From positions 184,484 to 248,483 of the forward strand of contig JAQGBZ010000056.1 of assembly GCA_034687125.1 (NCBI GenBank): a DNA stretch of 64,000 nt. The letters run 5' to 3'. The translations under genes and the position numbers were made by a program. This DNA is from Neelides folsomi. Taxonomy: Eukaryota > Arthropoda > Collembola > Neelipleona > Neelidae. Shown one piece after another: positions 1 to 12,179 of the stretch. Within the stretch, counting starts at the first letter, position 1; every line of letters starts with the position of its first letter. Below the pieces are notes generated by a model. The model was given only the letters and a program-made list of their open reading frames with translations. It was not told the DNA's origin and searched no databases.

Positions 1-1347
1 AGCATCGCTCCAAGTGTCTTCAGAACCGTGAGAGATTCATTTAGACGTCAAAAGGGTTGTTTTGTCACGTCGCTGACGTCTTCTAAAGGATTACTTTGGA
101 TTGGAACTAATTTAGGTAAAAAAATCTTTCAATTAAGTTTTGATTAATCTCACGTAATTATTGACCATTTTATGCAAATTCGATGTTGAAGAATATATTG
201 TTTTTTTATCAAGGTATCTAATTTCAATTTTTCAATGTGTCTTAATCTTGATTGATCTTTAGGTGTGGTTCTCACAATTGGCCTTCCACGACTCGAAGGA
301 GTTCCAATCATCAGTTCAGGGAAGTCGAATGTTTCATATCATGGCTATTCCGGCCCTGTCACATTCATCTTACCGTTGTCAAAACCAACTCAGAGTGTTC
401 ACAAACCCACATACAAAGAACCCCCAAATAAACCGACCAAAGTGTTACAAGACAATCTTCCAAATGGCACATCAATTAATTCATCTGTTGTGGAAGAAGT
501 TCGAAAAACTCCCAAAGTCAATTTTGAATCGTCTTCCCCTGTAGAAAAATCCGTCGATTGTTTGTCAAACGGAAGTAGCAGCAGCAGCAGTTGTAATCTC
601 GTCGATCCAACAATTCCCTCTGATCCACCAAAAAGTCCACCAGAATTTAACGGCCTGACCGGGCCAAATCCCAAACTCCTTATGGAAAAGGTCATTTTGA
701 GGAAGAAAAACTCTAGAGAAAATTTTATGAGAAATTGCAAGACTTTGCCCAGACAGGGGAACAACTTACAAGGGAATTTGAGATTTAGTATTGATTCCGA
801 TGTTTATGGCCTTTATGGGAATTTAATTAATGTGAGGGGTTTGGAAGACGAGGGCCGATTTGTTGACCCGCTTTACGATGCGTTGAGAAGAAGTGATCCG
901 GAGCTTGTAGCTCTCGATGCAAAAATCTCGACATTGGATCGACGAGTTCGAATGAGGATGTCACGACCAAGAAGTTTGGACTTGTCAAATTGGTCCGTGG
1001 ATTCAAAGATCTCTGCAAGTTCGGATGAAAGCGTTGGAACTGGACGGAATTCAAATTCGAGTGGGAATTTGGGAAATCAAGAACAACAACAATTAATTCC
1101 GAAATCATCACAGGCTGAGTCAAGTGAAGAGAAAAATCATAACAGTGGGACAACTAAAAAGAACGCAAGAGCTCAAAAGAAATCCAACGGCAAAGGAACG
1201 GTCATTGTGGTGGTTGGAGGACGAGGGTATGCAAATATGAGATTGCAAAATCAATCAAATCAAATTCAAGATCATTTTGCAGTTATGAGTGAAAGCAGTG
1301 AAAGTAAAATCTGCCCTTATTTAACTTTATGGCAAATGAAAACGTAA
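1..1347 (+). CDS. ARHGEF10-family Rho guanine nucleotide exchange factor, C-terminal part (5' end outside window)
   Basis: Two exons are visible: 1..115 and 263..1347, joined in phase (GT at 116, AG at 261-262), giving about 399 C-terminal residues. The join reads LLWIGTNLGVVLTIGLPRLE, then a segment containing VSYHGYSGPVTF. This is the last blade region of the WD40-like propeller that ends ARHGEF10-type RhoGEFs. A low-complexity Ser/Asn-rich linker follows, then the family's tail with VIVVVGGRGYANM and a final LTLWQMKT, like the GGxGY...LLIWQ ending of vertebrate ARHGEF10. The catalytic DH and PH domains lie upstream, outside the window. Family members activate Rho GTPases by GDP/GTP exchange in the cytoplasm. 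The long serine- and asparagine-rich insert between propeller and tail is lineage specific. ARHGEF17 is a more distant alternative. Confidence 0.85.
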
Positions 1348-4300
1348 TTTTTATTTTAAAACAACAAATTGTAAAACTTTAGATTAATATTAAGCAGATT
1401 AACATAAGTGGTAATGTAATTTTTATGTAACTTAATACATTTTGTACGTGATTTAGATAATGTAAATTACTGAAGATTACAACGTACTTGACAATTTTAT
1501 CCTTTTGACGCCTTTATGAATAATCCTTTTAATCTCTGGAAGATAATTTTTGCTTTTCGTGCATTATTTAAAGGTTTAAATCTTTTAAACATTTATCTGT
1601 TATAAACATCGTTATGAAATATGTTTTACACTCATTTTAATTGTATTTATCTGAGACATCTCATTATGTCCTTAAACCCATTATTTTAATAATTAACTTT
1701 AAAATCGGATTATAAGTAAACTTATAGAAATGACAAAGTTTCGAATTCTTAAATCTTTTTTGCTTTTGCTGAACTTTATACTTTTTACATTAATATATAT
1801 ATGGTAAATTATATATGGATCAGACAATGCATTATCCTTAGGTTTTTACTAATTAAATTACAATAAGTAATTTAATTTTAGTACAATACTAATAATTTAT
1901 TATTATGCTAAAGTCAGTACAATAATTTATTTCGTTAAATTATCTTTGTTCTGAAAATGAGTCTTACTGTTTTACCAAAATAACTTAAGGTTAATGTTTT
2001 GAATTTAAAACATTTCATAAATGTAGACATCAATTTATGTGTTTATTTAAAGAGTTTTAGAATGTCATTAATTATTTTAAAAGAAACATACGCTTTTAAT
2101 TACATTTTCAAATAATCACATTTGTATACACATGTTAGAAATTGATTTTTATAAAAGTCGAAATACCTACGCATACTAAATACAATATAATATTTATATT
2201 ATAATATATTTGTTTTTATTACTTTCACATTTACATAAGATGATATCAATTTAAAAGTTATGTCTAATAATTATCAATTTGTATCATTATTGCATCAAAA
2301 CTTTTAATTAAATGATTTGAATGTAACTCTTGGATTTAATTATTTGCAACTTGTGCATAATTTCATAAATTATCATAAAATATTATATAAGAAGACAATG
2401 AAAATTAAAGTACATAATCAAATAATCCAGTCGTAAAATTCTGAACGAGAAAATATAATCAGTTATCGTAAAGGCATATTACATATTATGAAAGATTTAT
2501 TATATGAACTTGGGAAAAATTTGGGGAGGATATACTATTTAACCAGATAGAATGAATTGTCTATATTAACTTTAAATATTTAACAATTATAAGTACTTAC
2601 AATTAATTTTAATATGGCATACTCTCTATAGAACGATAGAATGTGTACATGTAATGTATGTATGAGCAAACGTTTATTTTAGGCAAGAGCCAGAGTTCAT
2701 TTTTTTGTTTAATCTTTATCCATATTTCCTTTTGATAGATAATAAATGACTTAATGACATACATATAATATAACTATTGAACATGTAGGGCAAAAGAGAG
2801 ATTGTAAAATTAAATATTTGAAAGCCCAAGCCGAAGTATTCAAGTACTGATATTTTATAAGATTCTTCAAATATTCTCATCTATAGGGAATATCCCTATA
2901 AGAAGTCATCTATACTTATCCAAGCATATTTACTTTAAATTTATTAATAAGGATGGGCCATTTAGTGATATTTACGATAAAGTGCAATTTTTGGTATAAC
3001 GAGTTCAAGATCAAGATCACATCAATAACCTCAAATATCCTTGGGACTGTCGAACACTCTTACTGCTAAATAAACGTCAAATCTTTGACAGGAATCTTAT
3101 CATAAGTAGGCCCAGAGTTAAGAAATCTCCTACAAGCACTTTTGCGACTGACCGGGTCTGATTAAAAAGGGTTTCTTCAAATTAAGTAAATTCCTTTCCA
3201 TTCGCCATTTTTCGCCACATTGAACAATTTCCAACGAAGGCTGGTCCCAATTTTTGAAAGTCAGGGGATTTGGAGAGATTATAAAATAACCTGTTTTACC
3301 ATACACAATTTTTTTGAGTACAGGCGAACCTACTTGTAAAAGTACAAGTAAGAAGATTCCATAGATTGTATACATACGACGAAGATTGTTACTGAATAAT
3401 TATTTATTTCAACAATTAATACAAGTTTAGTTCAAGTTCAGAGTTTGTATTTTTTATAGATTTACTCACACCATCCATTGAACAACTTGAATTAAATCCA
3501 ACCTATAAGGACATAACATAGGAATTGAAGGGAATTTGGCAAAAAAGGTTCGTTTGGCTTAATTTCTTTACCGTTGAATAGTTCGAGTCCTTTGACCTCA
3601 TTGGAAATTGCGAAGAGAGATCAGCCAATACTCCCCATGTACCATGTACATTTAATATAGGTAGATAAATATATGAGAATGTATCAATGTATTTAGATAA
3701 CCTTAGCCTCGCATTAAAAATATGTTTGACTTATTGTCTTACTCCCCTTTGAACAATAAATTATATAAATACCATACAATACATTATTTGTACTTCAATT
3801 GACGTTATATTACATGTTTCACCACAATTGTGTACAATTGCAATTTTGCCAAAAGGAATACATAACCTTTCTATAAATTTCTTTTTTCCGACCGCGCATG
3901 TTTTAAAAGGGTGAATGTGAGTCCCAAAATTGACAAGAGAGGAAAAAGAGAAAAATAATCGTAAGTGGATTAAATCCTTACTAAATTATCAGTTAAATAT
4001 CAGTTAAATTGACGTTTAGAAGAGTCAAGTTGTGGAAATAACTTTCCTTGAACCCTGTGAATTTTTAATCCCCAAATATATAATATCTCCCTACAGGATA
4101 AAAAATTATAAGCATTCGTTTATACACCTGTAAATCCCTCTCCTGAATCTCATAAAAAAGAGGAGAGGAACTGAGAAAGTCAGACGGTCTGTTGACCACA
4201 AGTTCTCTCTTTTTATTATTTCAAGGTTGGATAATTAGGAGAATCATTTAACTATAATTTCATCCTATTTGACTTTCCGTTTGCAGAGCGCATGAGAAGA

Positions 4301-4616
4301 GAAAAACATTCGACCTACATGACTTCAAAACCAATCTTCAAACGATGAGTTCTTCTGTCAAACCAAACCGAAGATATTAAATCGACCATTTGCACAATGT
4401 TCATTGTTCCAGAAGTTGGAAGAACGTATCAATTAGTAAGATAATTATATAAAATAATTTATTTAATCATTATCATATTTCCCTATATTATCATCATAAT
4501 AATAATTATTTATGATTTTTATATAATTTAGTATTTCATTCAACTTCATTTCGGCTGACCTTGCTGAGGAAAATTTTCCTCACCTTGCATCAACCCTTGT
4601 TGTATCTATTCTGACG
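1348..4616. other. AT-rich intergenic stretch, no supported gene
   Basis: About 3.3 kb between the RhoGEF stop and the TMEM68 start. The first part should hold the RhoGEF 3' UTR. I see no phase-consistent multi-exon gene. One 81-codon minus-strand frame with a signal-peptide-like start lies at 3130-3375 and is listed separately. Just before TMEM68, around 4290-4400, the DNA is less AT-rich and may hold 5' UTR or promoter. Confidence 0.6.
3130..3375 (-). other. Unassigned ORF with signal-peptide-like N terminus, possible exon or gene relic
   Basis: An 81-residue frame starts MYTIYGIFLLVLLQVGSPVL, a plausible secretion signal, and continues through GYFIISPNPLTF to a stop at 3130. Several GT and AG dinucleotides inside could be splice sites, for example CAA|GTAGG just after the hydrophobic segment and CCCG|GTCAG near the end. 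Continuations to the left on the minus strand soon hit stops. I do not recognise the protein. It could be the first exon of a secreted protein, a decayed gene or a chance frame. Confidence 0.2.
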
Positions 4617-6532
4617 ATGAAATCCAATCACAACGATCCTCTAATGGTCTTTTTAGAAGAAGAAAGAAATCAGGAATTGCCCATTGAAGGCTTCAAAGCT
4701 CTCAATGACAATGAGACATATGCGGGACTCTTTTGGTTCTTGAGTAAGAATTTTTATAAATATTTTCCATATTATTTTCCATTGTACATAAAATTGTCTT
4801 ACACATTAAAAAATATATTTTGATAAGAATTATAATTTTATAATGAATTTATAACAAAATGATCTTTTCAGGATATGTCATTGATATCGATATCGATTAC
4901 GCTCGTTGGCTTTGGTAAGTGAAATTGTTTTCACGTAACTGTATTTATAATATAATTTTATAATTATTTATATTACTTAATTTTATAATTACAGGTGGAT
5001 GTTTACACCATTCCTCATCTCATTTTTGCTCCCTGCCCTAATTTTGGTTATACTCTATTTCCACTCCATTTTTCTCTACATTTACAAACTTCACAGGTAA
5101 ATAAATATGCGATTTTTTATTTTTGCAATTTAAAACTTTTTTCTTAATGTATTGAATAATTGAATTACGTAAATTGTATGAAATATAACGTCTTTTGATC
5201 ATTATGCTAACGTCTTGATCTTTTTTGTTTCTAGACATCGTCTTATAGATGCCTTTGAGCGTGACTTTTGGCAAGGAGGAAGAAAAACCTTGGCTGCTTT
5301 TTGGGATGCTCAGGGATGGATTTGGAATGGTAATGGACTTACGTCTAATTAGAATTACATAACTTCTTGAAACAAATTACCCTTTTTATTGACCGGATAA
5401 TAAAAATGTTAATACAGTTTAAACCTTTTATAGTTACATTTATCTAATATATTTAATTTATAAAGTTAATTAAATGAAAATATATTATTTTAGGGTACGA
5501 AGTTGAAGGGCTTGAAAATATTCCAGAAAATGAGCCGGTACTCATTGTATATTATCATGGGGCAATCCCCATTGACTTTTACTATTTACTCGCAAAATGC
5601 ATCTTGTATAAAGGAAAGCTTATTAGAACAGTTGGGGATCGATTTCTCTTCAAAATTCCTGGTAAGAAATTATGGATTTTATGGATTTAAAATCATTTAA
5701 TATTATTATACCTTCATATTTGCAAACTTACCTTCAATTTGTAAACTTACATTTAATAATTTTTTTCTTTTTAGGATTTGGATCAATGCTAGAAGCTTTT
5801 AAAGTTATTCCAGGAACAATAGGATCATGTGCTTCAATCCTTAAAGAAGGAAATACTCTCGCTATTGCTCCCGGTGGAGTTTATGAAGCTCAATTTGGTA
5901 ACGAGAATTATCGGTTGATGTGGAAGAATCGCGTTGGATTCGCCAAAGTAGCAATAGAAGCTAAAGTTGTAAGTTGACATACTTATCTCTAACTCCACTC
6001 TCTGTTCTGTAATCTTTAAAGTCAACAATTGGCATATCCGATATACAGTTTAACTATCTGTATAAGTATAATTTTCTAATCTGAATTTATATTTTAGTCA
6101 ATTGTGCCAATGTTTACTCAAAACCTCCGCGAATGCTTTCGGACTGTAAGTTGGGGCCATAAGTATTGGCATTGGCTCTACACCAAAACCCGCTTGCCAA
6201 TTATTCCTATCTATGGGTTTTTTCCTGTTAAGATGAAGACATTTATTGGGAAACCGATTCCTTATAACCCCGATATAACTCCCGAAGAGCTCTCAAACCA
6301 AGTAATTTAAATGACATTTTAAATCAAATTTTAAATTACATTTTAAATTACACATTTTATATAGGTAGCTTTTATATGAAATTATTCATCTCATTAATGT
6401 TAATGGCATTTTAAATTTTAGACTGCGACAGCGATTGAGAACATGATAAAAGAACACCAAAGAATTCCAGGGAGCGTCATTATGGCGTTGCTGCAAAGAT
6501 TTTATCAATCAGCTTCAAATAAGGTTGTTTAA
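4617..6532 (+). CDS. TMEM68: TMEM68/DIESL-like ER membrane acyltransferase
   Basis: Eight exons join in phase: 4617..4743, 4872..4914, 4995..5096, 5235..5329, 5494..5661, 5775..5968, 6098..6301, 6422..6532, encoding 347 residues (human TMEM68 is about 324). Residues about 57-90 form a hydrophobic membrane hairpin. The acyltransferase motif is in YYHGAIPIDFYY, with His144 and Asp150, and the second motif is IAPGGVYEA. Later blocks VPMFTQNLRE and EHQRIPG are diagnostic of TMEM68 within the DGAT2/MGAT-related superfamily. The family makes glycerolipids (triacylglycerol by a DGAT1/2-independent route in vertebrates) at the endoplasmic reticulum. All introns are GT-AG and 80-165 bases long. The ATG at 4617 is the first in frame upstream of the conserved region; an earlier 5' coding exon cannot be ruled out. 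Confidence 0.93.
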
Positions 6533-8161
6533 ATTTATAAAATTAAGGATTGGTTATTTATGTTAGATCCCCTCAACACAGGTGCTTCAAATAGTCTAAA
6601 TTATTATTTTTATGTGAACTCTTCATTAAAATCAAATCAGCGTGTTTGATATTGTCCAAAAAGTTATATAATTCTTATAAATAATATATTTATATATTAA
6701 AAATAGTTATACTCACACCTACTTAAGTTTTTCTCAGGCCGACAATTTAAACTGTATATTATACAATTAATCTAATCAGTATAATTAACAATTAATAATT
6801 ACTAAGATTAATGCAAACACTTTATGAGCAGTTTGATTTTTTGAATAGCTATAAAGACATGTTAAATATTACCTAATAGCTAGTAATTAGGAAATGGTGA
6901 CTTGCTTAAAAAGATGAGTTTATTGTTTTTCTGTACATTAGGTCAGGAGATTAATGTCCATTGTATTTGATACGAGGAAGACTTTCATTAAATGTTTAAC
7001 TAATTATATATATATTAATATATTTAATGTATTGGTTAAAAGAAAATAATTTTATATACAACTGCAAGTTGAACAGATATACCGTGTAATACGCCCTTAC
7101 TTAAAAATGGTGATAGTCTTATTCCTTTGAAGTTAGTTCTGTGATATATTAAAATTAAAAACAATCATGTGTGTAATATTAATCTTTTGTAGATTTCATT
7201 TATGTAATTATGTGTTTAACTACTGATGTATTTACTTTAATCATTCCCCGTTACACCCTTAGTTATATTCAAAATATAATTAATTTCCTTGAGCATTGTT
7301 CAATTAATGAGCTGGATTTTAAGGGTTAAATTAATTGAATTATCCAAAAATTCATTGGTGCGATTCTTAATTACATTTATATTATACATAATCAGGAAAC
7401 TCAATACTGTGAATCTCGTTAAATACTATTGCTAATATATATTGGAAATAAATGTATCATTGTTATTTATGTCATGAAAGTGTGCTTATGTGCATTAAAC
7501 GAAATGGATCAAATAAACGTTCAAGTTTCAATCAAAGAAGATCTTTTATTTACTCGAAGTTTATTTATTGCCTCTTTGCCAATTATGAGCCATTCTAATT
7601 AACCAGTATTTAAGCTTAATAAATAAGAGACAAAGAAATTGAAAAATATTTAATTACTCCAATTAACTTCATTTTTACATATTACAATGGCCAATCCAAC
7701 TCATAGCAAAGATCTTTTTTTATCATTTAATTAGAATTAATCAAGAAGATTTAAATATCAATTCGTTCAATATGCACAATTAAATTATACCGATTATTAT
7801 AAAAGAATGTGACAAGAAGGAAAAAGAGTTTAACTCCAGCTTCACATGGGAAAATAATAATTAATAGTAATTTATATATTTTATAGTTATTCGTGAAATA
7901 ACCAACTTATGATCCTATTTATGACAAAGAATAAGACTAAATTGACCAACTTCCAATATAATTATTCACGGAAATAATATAATTGTATACGATTTTACAT
8001 AATGGATTATGCTTTTTAGCATGTTACTATTTATATAATAAATTTTTAAATGTCTAAATTTCGAATTCTAATTAGAAGTCTAGCTTTAAGTCATAAGCAT
8101 GTGAAAGCTATTTGGAGTATTTTAGCTAATTTTTAGTTATTGAAGAAGTTGAAACGAGAGT
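6533..8161. other. AT-rich intergenic stretch, convergent 3' ends
   Basis: Region between the TMEM68 stop and the FKBP stop on the opposite strand, so it should hold both 3' UTRs. It is full of AT runs and short repeats such as TATATATTAATATATT near 7008. I see no coding exon, RNA gene or clear transposon end in it. Confidence 0.55.
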
Positions 8162-8761
8162 TCAAGGCTCGACACGGAGAAGTTCGACGTCAAAGATTAA
8201 AGTCGAGTTTGGCGGAATCACGCCTGGATGTCCTCGTGGACCATAAGCATAATCCGGAGAGCAGGTCAGTTTCGCACGTTGTCCCATGCTCAACTATTGA
8301 ACAATGCAAAAATTATAAGTTTGTTCAATTATAGTATAAATTAGAATAAATTGAATTTTTATTTGAAATGATAATTCTTACCTGTGCAACACCTTCATCC
8401 CACCCCTTAATCACTTCGCCGCGTCCAATACGGAACTTGAATGGCTCTCCTCGATCTCGAGAAGAATCAAATTTCTTTCCGTCCGTGAATGTTCCAGTGT
8501 AGTGGACAACGACCGTTTGGCCAGTCTTGGGAAATGTCCTTCCTGTAATAAACAAAACGAGCTAATAAACTCCAATAAAGTCAATTTATTAAGGTTGAAG
8601 ATGGTTTAATAGCCTTTAACTCATTACCATTAGTATGAATTAAAGAATGACAATAAGTGCCCAATATGGTTATAGCATTAGTCAAAGAAGAAATCAAGTT
8701 TATAATAATTAAATTTCATTTTACCGTCTCCGGGGGTCATTGTGTCAACTTGAACGCCCAT
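8162..8761 (-). CDS. FKBP1A: FKBP12-type peptidyl-prolyl cis-trans isomerase
   Basis: Three exons on the minus strand: 8761..8725, 8542..8382 and 8293..8162, joined in phase to 109 residues (FKBP12 is normally 108). The protein begins [20 protein letters not shown] and contains the FKBP core [32 protein letters not shown] and the closing block [19 protein letters not shown] followed by FDVELLRVE. These carry the FK506/rapamycin pocket residues (Tyr, Phe, Asp, Val-Ile, Trp, Tyr) of the family. It is a cytosolic prolyl isomerase that also binds ryanodine-type calcium channels and TGF-beta receptors. Only the middle exon is obvious as an ORF; the last exon is read antisense to a spurious plus-strand frame. 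It is head-to-head with VPS28, 599 bases away. Confidence 0.95.
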
Positions 8762-9360
8762 GTTGATAAGAAAGAGATTCCTAAAAGAATAATGGAATAA
8801 TTAATTATTCGGTTAATCTACACACCTCAAGTGACTAATTATTTTCGTGATTGGTATTTTACCTTCAAGAAAACTTGAGGACCGGTGAAGATAAAGGAAT
8901 AATTAGTGAGGAATAAATTGATTTTCTCAAATAATTGAGAAGTGTGGAAGGAAGATTTTTAGTTATGGAGTTTAGGAGTGGAATGAGACGCCTTATGAGA
9001 ATTTGTTTCCTCGATTCCCCGATTGGTGGAGCTCAGAAATTAAATTCATCATTTATTCCCCACTTCATATTGCCCATATCATCTGCATCTGCAGACTCTG
9101 AATCATCATCATCAGATCACTTAAATTAAATGATTAATTAATTAAAATTGATATTTATTGGAGTGGGTGAGGAATTATAAGAAGAACGTTTTGGTATTTA
9201 AACTACGCATCAAGTCCCGTCAGTATCTTTGAGGTAACTTTTAAGAAATTATATACAAATGTCAAAACAAAGACGTCCATTGCAAATTACAAAACATTGG
9301 AAATTAATTTTATCATTTTGTTAATTGCAGTTTTCAATTTTTTTAAAATAAGGAGGAAAA
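8762..9360. promoter_or_regulatory. Shared 5' region of divergent FKBP and VPS28 genes
   Basis: The ATGs of FKBP (minus, 8761) and VPS28 (plus, 9361) are 599 bases apart, so both 5' UTRs and promoters must fit here or in upstream UTR introns. No clear TATA box is seen. The plus-strand frame at 8935-9129 has no recognisable product. The sequence AAGGAGGAAAA lies just before the VPS28 ATG. Confidence 0.4.
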
Positions 9361-10378
9361 ATGTTTGCTGGATTAAATCAAAGTGGTGGCCCTCCAGGAC
9401 CGAGGTCAAATGAATGTAAGATCCCATATTTGTCATTTCATTAGTCATTAAGTCATTGTCATTATTGATCAATCAATTGATTATCAGTTTGTTGAAATTA
9501 ATTGAGGTTAATTTGATGTGACTGCTTAAAGTTGTATGTTTATGAAATGGTCTTAATAGTGTTGTGTTTATGTGATTTAATTAGATAATCGTCCAGAGCT
9601 TTTCGAAGAAGTCAAATTGTTCAAAAACGCAAGAGAAAGGGAGAAGTATGACAATTTGGCCGATTTATTCTCGATCCTGACGACTCTTCAACAATTGGAA
9701 AAGGCTTATATTCGTGATTGTGTCGGATCCAAAGAATATACATCTGCATGCTCAAAACTTCTTGTTCAATACAAGGCCGCTATCAAGTTGGCACAGGGTT
9801 ATGAAGATTGCCCAAATGTGGAATACTTTGTCAAGAAATTCAAGGTTTTATTAACATTTTGACTTATTTTGATAATTTCATTTATTTTTGCATAATTTCA
9901 CTAATATTGTCTTTGTATAAATAGCTCGATTGTCCCGCTGCACTTCAGAGAATTCGCGAAGACAAACCATTGACAATAAAAGATGATAAAGGGAATACAA
10001 GCAAATGCATTGCAGACATTGTTGCTGTAATTTTATAATCTTTTTATATTACTATGTCAAATTGGTTAAAGTAATGTTTTTCATGAAATTGATTAAATTA
10101 TTTTATTTTAGCTTTTTATCACTCTCATGGATAAAGTGAGACTTGAGATGAAAGCAATGGATCAACTTCAGCCTGACCTTCGTGACCTCCTTGACACTAT
10201 CAATCGTCTCACTCTCGTCCCACACGATTTTGAAGGAAAAACAAAAGTTGAATCTTGGATTGAAACTTTTTCAACGATGTCAGCCTCCGATGAACTAACA
10301 GACGAACAAGCGAGACAACTCACTCATGACCTCGAAGTTTCATACAACGCCTTCAATCGTCTCCTCAGTTCTCACTAA
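9361..10378 (+). CDS. VPS28: VPS28, ESCRT-I subunit
   Basis: Four exons in phase, 9361..9415, 9585..9844, 9925..10026 and 10112..10378, give 227 residues (human 221). Recognisable blocks are [36 protein letters not shown], a [14 protein letters not shown] segment and the C-terminal four-helix domain with [14 protein letters not shown] and [18 protein letters not shown]28 joins TSG101 (VPS23) and VPS37 in ESCRT-I, which sorts ubiquitinated cargo into multivesicular bodies. Its N-terminal region binds the ESCRT-I core and its C-terminal helical bundle binds ESCRT-II. The length is full and no lesion is seen. The start is fixed by agreement with the family N terminus. Confidence 0.95.
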
Positions 10379-12099
10379 CTTTCTATGCATTCAAAGTTGA
10401 TTATATTTTATTTTAGAAGCTATATGATAAAATAAGTTGTTTTATTCAACAGTTGTATATTCTCCAACGAGCAAATATTATAAGATTCTATCATTCATAT
10501 TTAAATTGACTTTCGATCTTAAAAGTGTGCGAGTGAAAATTTTTTAAAATTTTATATTTTCTGAAATACTTTCACATACAATTAATATGATGAATTTCTC
10601 TTTGAAATGCATAAATAAATTAAAAGTAAGTTATTTGTATTGGAAATGACTTTTTATGATAATCAGACCATAAATTGAATACAAAAATTTCTTTATATTA
10701 TTCTAAATATTAAACATTTAGGAACAATAAGATTAAAAGGACTGAATTTCAATGTCATTTTGGATCCGTAAGAATTATTATGTAAGCTTCGATGTTTACT
10801 AGTCATAATATTTCATTAGTTTTGTGGATAATCAAATAAGAGGTAGTGTTACAAAGTTAAACCATTTCTAAAAATGTGTTTTCTTTCAAGTTTTTGCCAT
10901 TTAAACATTTTGACTTTCGACTTACAATCATTCTGAAAGTACAGTATTTAATAACATATTATGAGCATTCTTATAGTCTAATATTTAGGCAATTAAACAT
11001 ATGAATTTGGGCGCTTTTGACTGTTTGTAAATTGTAATCTTTTATCATATTTAATAAAATTACTTTTAAGATAAACTTCACGAAGTTTGTACCTAAATAT
11101 TATATATGTACCAATATTTCAATTTTTTAAAATGAACGCATTTTAATCTTCATTGTGTTAACTAACACTTATTTCTAAATCTTTATTATATAATGATAAT
11201 TACAAACAAATAAATAGAGTCCTTCAAATGTAAAAACGGTCTAACTATTGTAATTTGTAATATACTTATTTCATAATAAATATGATATCATTGTTTCATT
11301 TACGACTATACCTATAGACTCTCAATCCATTTACTTTCATACATGTTCAAAATAAGGCTATATGATTATATGAAATATGTATTTTAATAAATGTACAAGG
11401 AATGTGAATTTATATTTATTTCAATATTTCCAAATCGATTTGTCTTTGGACGTGATGAAATTATTTATGCATGTGGAATCATTTGGAATAAAAAGGGAGG
11501 TGACTCCTCGTACGAGACGAAATGTTGGCAATGTATTGGAATAGACGTCTGGAGATGATAATGGTTCAAAGGCTCTCATTAAATGAAGGGAGTGGAGACG
11601 GAGTGTAATAAGGGAAGTAATAATAAGGGCTCCTTCCGAACCCATGCTCGACAATTTGAGTCGGACGGGGAAATTAATATTTTCCCAGCGAAGGAATTTG
11701 TCCAATTTGACTTTATGATTTGTAAAAGGAACCGAACCGCATTTTTCCTGGTTGAGCATAAGAATAGGCGAGGAATCCTTAAGAGGAAAGAGGGAGGTAA
11801 ATGAATCGGTGAGGAATCCGAGGGAGTTCCTTCCCAATCCCACAACTTTTCATGCCCATGCTGAGCCTCCCGCAATCATCTTCTTACTACAAACCAACAA
11901 GACATCATGTTATCTAACTTACTTCCACTCCTCATTAAAAACATACCCAACATTTCCCCCTTCAATCCCTCAAATCTGACATGGGGATTTAATTGCTCTA
12001 CATAAATAGGGAATTGTTCAAAATTCCTTTTTTGTATAAAGGGACATCTCACGCACTTCATCCTTTTCATTCCTACATAAAGACAACTTTGTATACCTA

Positions 12100-12179
12100 T
12101 ACAGGGTGGGCCATAAGTTGCTTTCTTTTTTAAATTAACAATCGTATAAAAAAGAAAGCAACTTATGGTCCACTCTGTA
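12100..12179. mobile_element. Tiny Tc1/mariner-like MITE (hairpin)
   Basis: Two 30-base arms, 12102-12131 and 12148-12177, are inverted copies with two mismatches, starting CAGGGTGGGCCATAAGTTGC and ending in the complement. A 16-base spacer separates them, and TA flanks both ends (12100-12101 and 12178-12179). TA target duplication and a CAGGGTG terminus are typical of Tc1/mariner-superfamily non-autonomous elements. The same terminal word recurs in a hairpin at 58712-58736. Confidence 0.7.

Noticed and set aside
399-764. 121-codon minus-strand frame
   Set aside because: Antisense shadow of the RhoGEF exon; low-complexity leucine run comes from the Ser codons on the other strand.
827-1153. 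108-codon minus-strand frame
   Set aside because: Antisense shadow of the same RhoGEF exon.
8140-8334. 64-codon plus-strand frame
   Set aside because: It is the antisense of the last FKBP exon, whose minus-strand reading is clearly conserved.
11421-11875. 140- and 98-codon minus-strand frames and overlapping plus-strand frames
   Set aside because: No recognisable domain, no splice partners with matching phase, and several frames open at once, which fits a less AT-rich non-coding island.
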